Source: Kineosporiaceae bacterium
GTDB lineage: Bacteria; Actinomycetota; Actinomycetes; Actinomycetales; Angustibacteraceae
Direction: 5' to 3'
Assembly (NCBI GenBank): GCA_027345905.1
Contig: DAIETC010000176.1
Location: 1 to 10,135 of the forward strand
Length of the DNA stretch: 10,135 bases
In this document: positions 6,386 through 10,135 of the stretch, piece by piece
Position numbering within the stretch: position 1 is the first letter of the stretch
How the letters are laid out: every line of letters starts with the position of its first letter
Translations under genes and position numbers: made by a program
The notes under the pieces: generated by a model
Told to the model about the DNA's origin: nothing
What the model saw: the letters and a program-made list of their open reading frames with translations, nothing else
Database searches by the model: none

Positions 6386-7315
6386 ATGCGCGCTCCGCAG
6401 GTGGTGCCGCTGGCCGGGATGCCCCGGCAGGTGAGCGTCTTCGAGGTCGGGCCGCGCGACGGGCTGCAGAACGAGCCGACGCTCGTCCCGGTCGCGACCA
6501 AGGCGCAGTTCGTCCGCCGGCTGGTGAGCGCCGGGCTGGCGGCGATCGAGACGACCAGCTTCGTGCACCCCGGCCGCGTGCCGCAGCTGGCCGACGCCGA
6601 CGAGCTGCTGCGCGAGCTCGGGCCGTTACCGGGCCTGCGCACCGTGGTGCTGGTGCCCAACCTGCGCGGCCTGGACCGTGCGCTCGCGGCCGGCGCCACC
6701 GAGGTGGCCGTGTTCATCAGCGCGACAGAGTCGTTCTCGCAGAACAACTTGGGTTGCTCGCGGGCGCAGGCGCTGCGCGTGACCCAGCAGGTCTGTGCCC
6801 GTGCCCTGGACGCCGGACTGGCCGTGCGCGGGTACGTCTCGATGTGCTTCGGTGACCCGTGGGAGGGCTCCGTGCCTGTAGGGCAGGTCGTCGAGGCGGT
6901 GCAGGCGCTGCTGGCCCAAGGTTGCACGCAGATCTCGCTCGGCGACACGGTCGGCGTGGCCACCACCGGGCAGGTGGTCGAGCTCCTGCGAGAGCTGGAC
7001 GCCGTGGGCGTGCCCGCGAGCCGGCTGGCGGTGCACTTCCACGACACCTACGGGCAAGCGTTGGCCAACAGCCTGACCGCTGTGCAACATGGCGTCTGGA
7101 CTGTCGACGCGTCGGCCGGGGGGCTGGGCGGTTGCCCGTTTGCGGCCTCGGCGACCGGCAACCTGGCCACCGAAGACCTCGTGTGGGCGTTGCACGGCAT
7201 GGGCGTCGACACCGGCATCGACCTTCCGGCGCTGGTGCAGACGAGCGGCTGGCTCGCGGCGCAGCTGGGCCGGCCCAGCCCCTCCCGCGTCGTCCGGGCG
7301 CTGACCAGCGGCTGA
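6386..7315 (+). CDS. mvaB: Hydroxymethylglutaryl-CoA lyase
   Basis: A 309-aa TIM-barrel lyase that splits HMG-CoA into acetoacetate and acetyl-CoA, the last step of leucine catabolism; cytosolic. The signature VGPRDGLQNE is at 21-30. Comparison with the known human enzyme residues gives Arg24 and Asp25 (R41, D42), Glu55 in IETTSFVHP (E72), metal ligands His217 and His219 in VHFHDTYGQ (H233, H235), the G-loop Cys250 in GGCPFA (C266) and Asn259 (N275), all at a constant offset of 16-17. The G-loop reads CPFAASATGN, where many enzymes have CPYAKGASGN. All catalytic positions are kept, so it should be active. The gene lies 9 nt after the deacetylase stop yet appears to have its own promoter box. 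No methylcrotonyl-CoA carboxylase or other leucine-pathway gene is in the window. Confidence 0.95.
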   Translation: MRAPQVVPLAGMPRQVSVFEVGPRDGLQNEPTLVPVATKAQFVRRLVSAGLAAIETTSFVHPGRVPQLADADELLRELGPLPGLRTVVLVPNLRGLDRALAAGATEVAVFISATESFSQNNLGCSRAQALRVTQQVCARALDAGLAVRGYVSMCFGDPWEGSVPVGQVVEAVQALLAQGCTQISLGDTVGVATTGQVVELLRELDAVGVPASRLAVHFHDTYGQALANSLTAVQHGVWTVDASAGGLGGCPFAASATGNLATEDLVWALHGMGVDTGIDLPALVQTSGWLAAQLGRPSPSRVVRALTSG

Positions 7316-7322
7316 CGTACCA

Positions 7323-7346
7323 CTGGCATGCCGCTGGCATGCCGCT
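7323..7346. terminator. Hairpin formed by tandem 11-bp repeats, between convergent mvaB and SGNH hydrolase genes
   Basis: Two 11-bp units (7323-7333, 7334-7344) each contain the palindrome GGCATGCC. The two copies can pair with each other as an 8-bp stem with a 3-nt loop. It sits in the 44-bp gap between convergent stop codons and is a modest bidirectional terminator candidate without a T-run. Confidence 0.4.
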
Positions 7347-7359
7347 CCGACACCCTGCG

Positions 7360-8181
7360 TCATGCGTCCTGGTCGCCGATCTGGTCCGCAGCCTGGATGC
7401 GCCCCGGCGCAGGGCGTTTGGGCGTCACGTCATCCCCGCTGGAGCGCCGGCGCAGCCGACGCCCCACCCACGGTCCGACGTACTCGCGGACCCACTGCGC
7501 CTCCTCGCGGACGGCGGCCCGGCGCAACCGTGCTGGGCCGGGGGGCAACAACGAGGACCAGTCCTCACCCGTAGGCGCACCGAGCGCCTCCAGGGCATGC
7601 AGTGCCACCCGGCGGTGCCCCTCCGCGGTCAGGTGAATGCGGTCGGCAGCCCACAATCGCCTGTCCTGCAACGACTTCATGCCCCACAAGTCCAGGACGA
7701 AAGCATGCTGCCGGCGAGCAATCGACCAGATGTGGCTGTTGAACGTCGCCACCTTTCCGCGCGTCAGAGCGATCAGCGGCGACTTCACCGGGTCGGCTCC
7801 GGTGGCCAGCAGGACGTCGGCGCCAGCCTCCCGCAGCCGTGACACCGCAGCCTCAAGGCGCTCGGCAAGGGCGTCGGGATCGGTCCCTGGGCGTAGCACG
7901 TCGTTGCCACCGCCGACGAGGCTGACCAGGTCGGCTCCCATGGCCAGCGCCTCGGGCACCTGGTGGTCGGTGATCTGTGGGAGCAGCCGTCCCCGCACGG
8001 CCAGGTTCGCGTACTGCAGCGCCGGAGAACGTTCGCCGAGCAGCTCGGCGAGCCGATCGGCCCATCCTCGGTAGGTGCCGTCGCTGTTGCGGTCGTCCAA
8101 CCCTTCGGTGAACGAGTCGCCGAGGGCGACGTACCGGGTCCAGCGCACAGTGCTCTCGCTCATCGGCCCATCGTGCCGCAC
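7360..8181 (-). CDS. SGNH/GDSL-family hydrolase
   Basis: A 273-aa esterase/lipase-type SGNH hydrolase with no signal peptide or membrane segment, so probably cytosolic. Block I is ALGDSFTEG with nucleophile Ser23. Block II has Gly64 (VRGRLL), block III GGGND (90-94) with Asn93, and block V D180-R-I-H183 completes the triad. Such proteins hydrolyse acyl or acetyl esters; the substrate is not predictable. After about residue 215 an Arg-rich tail follows (RRLRRR at 241-246) with no recognisable domain. GTG 8181 has GGAG (8187-8190, minus strand) at 5-nt spacing. The internal ATG at 8163, giving MSESTVRW, lies closer to the conserved start but lacks an RBS. It follows ung on the same strand after 66 nt and may be co-transcribed with it. 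Confidence 0.88.
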   Translation of the reverse strand: MRHDGPMSESTVRWTRYVALGDSFTEGLDDRNSDGTYRGWADRLAELLGERSPALQYANLAVRGRLLPQITDHQVPEALAMGADLVSLVGGGNDVLRPGTDPDALAERLEAAVSRLREAGADVLLATGADPVKSPLIALTRGKVATFNSHIWSIARRQHAFVLDLWGMKSLQDRRLWAADRIHLTAEGHRRVALHALEALGAPTGEDWSSLLPPGPARLRRAAVREEAQWVREYVGPWVGRRLRRRSSGDDVTPKRPAPGRIQAADQIGDQDA

Positions 8182-8214
8182 CCGTTCTCCGCGCTCCCTT
8201 CTCGGTGGAAAGGC

Positions 8215-8259
8215 TGCTCAGCTGCTCGGTGCTCAGCTGCCCGGTGCTCAGCTGCCGAG
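8215..8259 (-). repeat. Three tandem 15-bp repeats overlapping the ung stop codon
   Basis: Units 8215-8229, 8230-8244 and 8245-8259 share the core GCAGCTGAGCA (minus strand). Because the unit is 15 nt, the ung stop TGA is repeated in frame twice more downstream. Each unit also carries the palindrome CAGCTG. Confidence 0.85.
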
Positions 8260-8964
8260 CGACCAGTCGACCGGCGCGGCGCCCTGCTCGGCGAGCAGCG
8301 CGTTCACCCGGCTGAAGGGTCGCGAGCCGAAGAACCCGCGGGCCGCCGACATCGGGCTAGGATGCGCGCTCTCGACGCGCGGAACCTGGCCCAGCAGTGG
8401 CCGCAGCGACTGGGCGTCCTGACCCCACAGCACGGCCACGAGCGGGCCGCCCCGCTCGACGAGCGCGCGGATCGCCTGGTCGGTCACCGCCTCCCAGCCC
8501 TTGCCGCGATGGCTGCCGGGGGCCCCCGGTGCCACCGTGAGCACCCGGTTCAGCAGCAGCACGCCCTGGTGGCACCACCGCGACAGGTCGCCGTCGACCA
8601 GGGCGGGCTCGAGGGCGCCCCGAACGGCGTCCGGGCCCAGATCGGACCGCAGCTCGCGCACGATGTTCTGCAGGCTGCGCGGCAGCGGCCGCAGACCTTG
8701 GGGGACCGAGAAGGACCACCCCACCGCATGACCCGGTGTGGGGTAGGGGTCCTGCCCGACCACCAGGACCTTGACCTGGGCGAAGGGCTGAGTGAAGGCG
8801 CGCAGCACCTGGCCGCCGGCCGGTAGGTAGCCGTGACCCTGGGCCAGCTGGCCACGCAGGAACTCGCCCATCGCAGCGATGTGCGTTGCTGCCGGAGCCA
8901 GTGCCTCGGCCCAGCCCGGATCCAGCTGCTCCGCGAGGGGCGCGCGCGTCGTTGCGGCAGTCAT
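8248..8964 (-). CDS. ung: Uracil-DNA glycosylase, family 1
   Basis: A 238-aa DNA repair enzyme that excises uracil from DNA at the start of base excision repair. Family-1 motifs are present: the water-activating loop VVGQDPYPTPGHAVG (67-81; Pro replaces the His of the E. coli GQDPYH version, as I recall for actinobacterial Ung), SFSVP (83-87), LLLNRVLTV (136-144) and the DNA-intercalation loop HPSPMSAARGFFG (201-213). The length is normal. ATG 8964 is preceded 6 nt upstream by the -10-like TACCCT and has no RBS. A much longer upstream frame crosses the divergent riboswitch and is not coding. The last codons lie in a triplicated 15-bp repeat. It diverges from the riboswitch-controlled Rpf gene and is followed by an SGNH hydrolase. 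Confidence 0.95.
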   Translation of the reverse strand: MTAATTRAPLAEQLDPGWAEALAPAATHIAAMGEFLRGQLAQGHGYLPAGGQVLRAFTQPFAQVKVLVVGQDPYPTPGHAVGWSFSVPQGLRPLPRSLQNIVRELRSDLGPDAVRGALEPALVDGDLSRWCHQGVLLLNRVLTVAPGAPGSHRGKGWEAVTDQAIRALVERGGPLVAVLWGQDAQSLRPLLGQVPRVESAHPSPMSAARGFFGSRPFSRVNALLAEQGAAPVDWSLGS

Positions 8965-8970
8965 CGCGCG

Positions 8971-8976
8971 AGGGTA
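8971..8976 (-). promoter_or_regulatory. -10 box (TACCCT) for probable leaderless ung transcription
   Basis: On the minus strand TACCCT lies 6 nt before the ung ATG at 8964, with no Shine-Dalgarno sequence between. A poor -35-like TTTCTG (8994-8999, minus strand) sits 17 nt further upstream. Confidence 0.5.
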
Positions 8977-9000
8977 GCGACTCGCCGTACCGACAGAAAC

Positions 9001-9030
9001 TTGTGATCTTGCCTCGTCAGCGCCTACCGT
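9001..9030 (+). promoter_or_regulatory. Promoter of the riboswitch-rpf transcript (TTGTGA-18 bp-TACCGT)
   Basis: TTGTGA at 9001-9006 and TACCGT at 9025-9030 with an 18-bp spacer fit a housekeeping sigma factor. Transcription would begin near 9037, about 27 nt before the riboswitch aptamer, giving a leader of about 210 nt. Confidence 0.5.
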
Positions 9031-9063
9031 CCCACCCGACACGTACGACACCCCCGTGCCCGC

Positions 9064-9230
9064 AGCGCCGAACTCCACCTGGCGGGCCACGGACCACGAC
9101 CAGACGGACCGCAGGTGGAGGCGGGGGACCCACTCAAGTGGCCACCGACAGGTGGCCTCGGGGTGAAGCCGGATGAACGACCCGGCCGGGTGCTCACGAC
9201 CCGAACCCGACAGCTGACCTCGAAGGCGCT
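9064..9230 (+). ncRNA. c-di-AMP riboswitch (ydaO-yuaA leader type)
   Basis: Structured leader recognised from sequence landmarks of the c-di-AMP riboswitch class. Closing stem P1 is AGCGCC (9064-9069) with GGCGCT (9225-9230). GCCGAA (9067-9072) follows the 5' strand. A perfect 9-bp stem pairs CTCCACCTG (9073-9081) with CAGGTGGAG (9112-9120). Then come GGGGGACCCA (9123-9132), a hairpin GGCCACC/GGTGGCC (9140-9157), GGGGTGAA (9160-9167) and the conserved GACCCGAACCCGACAGCT (9198-9215). Riboswitches of this class precede rpf and other wall-hydrolase genes in actinobacteria and generally lower expression when c-di-AMP is high. Only 19 nt separate P1 from the start codon, and no terminator is visible there. 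Confidence 0.88.
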
Positions 9231-9237
9231 CGACCGT

Positions 9238-9243
9238 GAGAGG
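9238..9243 (+). promoter_or_regulatory. Ribosome binding site of the Rpf gene
   Basis: GAGAGG lies 6 nt before the ATG at 9250 and fixes this start. Its GAGG could pair with CCTC at 9218-9221 inside the aptamer, a possible route for translational control. Confidence 0.65.
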
Positions 9244-9249
9244 CACTGC

Positions 9250-9924
9250 ATGTCGCGTTACACCGGGCTGCACCGCGCGCCCTCGACCCCCTCGCACCAC
9301 ACTCGCAAGTTCGCCGCCCTCGGTGCGGCCGGCGCGGTGATCGCGGCCCCGCTCGTCCTGGCCGACTCGGCACAGGCGGCCAGCGGGTCCACCTGGGACC
9401 AGATCGCCCGCTGCGAGAGCGGTGGCAACTGGTCGATCAACACCGGGAACGGCTACTACGGCGGACTGCAGTTCTCGGCCGGCACCTGGCGCGCCTACGG
9501 CGGTGGCGCGTACGCCAACACGGCCAACCGGGCCTCGCGGGGCCAGCAGATCGCCATCGCCGAGCGCGTTCTGGCCAGTCAGGGCTGGGGCGCCTGGCCG
9601 TCCTGCTCGCGCCACCTCGGGCTCACCCGCGCCGACGCGGCCGGGCAGCCGGGCGTGAGCCGCTCGACGACGCGCACCGCGCTGCGGCACACCCACACGA
9701 AGAAGGCCGCCAAGATCACGCACGCGCACCGCACGGCCAGGAAGGCCGCGACGACGCGGGCGGCCGGCGGCTACGTCGTGCGCTCGGGTGACACCCTGAG
9801 CAAGATCGCCGCTCAGCAGCACGTGAGCGGCGGCTGGCGCGCGCTGTACCTGAAGAACAAGCGCGTGGTGGGCACCAACCCCAACCGCATCTTCGTGGGC
9901 CAGCACCTGGCCCTGCCGCGCTGA
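9250..9924 (+). CDS. Secreted Rpf-domain muralytic protein with C-terminal LysM
   Basis: A 224-aa secreted peptidoglycan hydrolase of the resuscitation-promoting-factor type. The signal peptide spans about 1-43 (basic start, hydrophobic 21-37, cleavage near AQA-AS). The Rpf transglycosylase domain (about 46-125) starts STWDQIARCESGGNW: Glu56 is the catalytic acid, and Cys55 and Cys119 should form the family disulphide. YYGGLQFSAGTW (69-80) forms the substrate cleft. A basic, His/Thr-rich linker (139-172) follows. A LysM domain binds peptidoglycan (YVVRSGDTLSKIA at 175-187, ending RIFVGQHLALPR). Rpf proteins cleave glycan strands during growth and spore or dormant-cell revival. Regulation is probably by the upstream c-di-AMP riboswitch. 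A longer frame from GTG 9115 is rejected because it would translate the aptamer. The strong hairpin at 9954-9991 ends the transcript. Confidence 0.94.
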   Translation: MSRYTGLHRAPSTPSHHTRKFAALGAAGAVIAAPLVLADSAQAASGSTWDQIARCESGGNWSINTGNGYYGGLQFSAGTWRAYGGGAYANTANRASRGQQIAIAERVLASQGWGAWPSCSRHLGLTRADAAGQPGVSRSTTRTALRHTHTKKAAKITHAHRTARKAATTRAAGGYVVRSGDTLSKIAAQQHVSGGWRALYLKNKRVVGTNPNRIFVGQHLALPR

Positions 9925-9953
9925 GCCGGCTGGGCTGACCTCAGGCAGACCTC

Positions 9954-9991
9954 CGCGCGGGCGGCTCCGGCGTCCTGGAGCCGCCCGCGCG
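9954..9991 (+). terminator. Strong hairpin terminator after the Rpf gene
   Basis: A perfect 15-bp GC-rich stem pairs 9954-9968 with 9977-9991 around an 8-nt loop, starting 29 nt after the stop codon. There is no T-run, as in many high-GC terminators. It also separates this gene from the next promoter, which starts only 5 nt later. Confidence 0.75.
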
Positions 9992-9996
9992 CTGCC

Positions 9997-10002
9997 TACA
10001 CT
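9997..10002 (+). promoter_or_regulatory. -10 box (TACACT) for probable leaderless transcription of the last gene
   Basis: TACACT lies 7 nt before the GTG at 10010, with no RBS between. The -35 position would fall within the preceding terminator hairpin, and no good -35 box is seen there. Confidence 0.5.
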
Positions 10003-10009
10003 TCCGCAC

Positions 10010-10135
10010 GTGCACCGATTCGACGCCGACGTCGAGGCGCTGAGCCAGGCCGTCCTCGACTACACCCTCAAGCGCTCGCGCCTGCACCCCGTGCCGCTCG
10101 ACGGCCCGCGGTCGGCGGCCGAGCTCGACGAGGCG
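10010..10135 (+). CDS. Start of a probable PLP-dependent decarboxylase/aminotransferase, cut by window edge
   Basis: Forty-two codons are open to the right edge. The visible N-terminus contains LSQAVLDYTLKRSR (11-24) and HPVPLDGPRSAAELDEA (26-42). The pattern of a helix ending in R-x-x-P-x-PLDGPR-x-x-x-ELD resembles the N-terminal arm of group-II pyridoxal-dependent decarboxylases and related aminotransferases. The PLP-binding lysine and all catalytic parts lie outside the window, so this is recognition by pattern only. The GTG is chosen for its -10 box at leaderless spacing and for the high-quality coding frame after it. Confidence 0.5.
   Translation, partial: MHRFDADVEALSQAVLDYTLKRSRLHPVPLDGPRSAAELDEA

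Noticed and set aside
5414..6568. Upstream extension of the UPF0104 protein into the deacetylase region
   Set aside because: The extension overlaps a well-supported divergent gene, is low-complexity, and precedes a good RBS and GTG at 5413.
8215..8259. Tandem repeats as a CRISPR array or phage attachment site
   Set aside because: Units are directly adjacent without spacers and there is no integrase or cas gene; simple slippage explains them.
9115..9249. Earlier GTG start for the Rpf protein at 9115
   Set aside because: It would translate the aptamer and put 45 residues before a normal signal peptide; ATG 9250 has its own RBS.
8965..9906. Upstream extension of ung through the riboswitch and Rpf gene
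   Set aside because: It would be antisense to a riboswitch and a clear Rpf-LysM gene; Ung has its normal length from ATG 8964.

Overview
The window is very GC-rich and reads as chromosomal DNA of an actinobacterium (class Actinomycetia). The main reasons are the strong G/C third-position bias, frequent GTG starts, an Rpf-type muralytic protein behind a c-di-AMP riboswitch, and several genes whose start codon lies 6-7 nt after a TANNNT -10 box, as in leaderless transcription. I cannot place it to genus. There is no prophage, transposon, CRISPR array, tRNA or rRNA, and base composition does not change abruptly.

Left part (1-3125): a short-chain dehydrogenase (minus strand, cut by the left edge) diverges from a two-gene plus-strand unit. 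This unit encodes a family-3 glycoside hydrolase lipoprotein (NagZ-like) and a PAP2-superfamily membrane phosphatase. The phosphatase converges with a glycosyltransferase, and a long imperfect inverted repeat at the junction probably terminates both transcripts.

Middle part (3123-7360): a GTGA stop/start overlap couples an upstream UPF0104 (LPG_synthase_TM) flippase-like membrane protein to a GT4 glycosyltransferase on the minus strand. Divergent from them on plus are a PIG-L/LmbE deacetylase and then HMG-CoA lyase. The HMG-CoA lyase has a probable promoter box that overlaps the deacetylase stop codon. The glycosyltransferase, flippase, deacetylase, phosphatase and extracellular hexosaminidase-like protein form a plausible envelope glycan or glycolipid neighbourhood. 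Their joint action is inference.

Right part (7360-10135): a minus-strand unit of uracil-DNA glycosylase (ung) and a cytoplasmic SGNH/GDSL hydrolase. A 285-bp divergent spacer follows. It holds a sigma70-like promoter and a well-formed c-di-AMP (ydaO-yuaA) riboswitch driving a secreted Rpf-LysM cell-wall hydrolase. A strong 15-bp hairpin ends that gene. The start of a probable PLP-dependent decarboxylase/aminotransferase runs off the right edge.

I see no clearly new multi-gene defence or biosynthetic system. The best leads are the GH3 protein that lacks the usual NagZ His motif, the riboswitch with almost no room for an expression platform, the coupled flippase-glycosyltransferase pair with an Asp-rich repeat tail, paired palindromes upstream of the deacetylase, and a recurrent pattern of short tandem duplications at gene ends.
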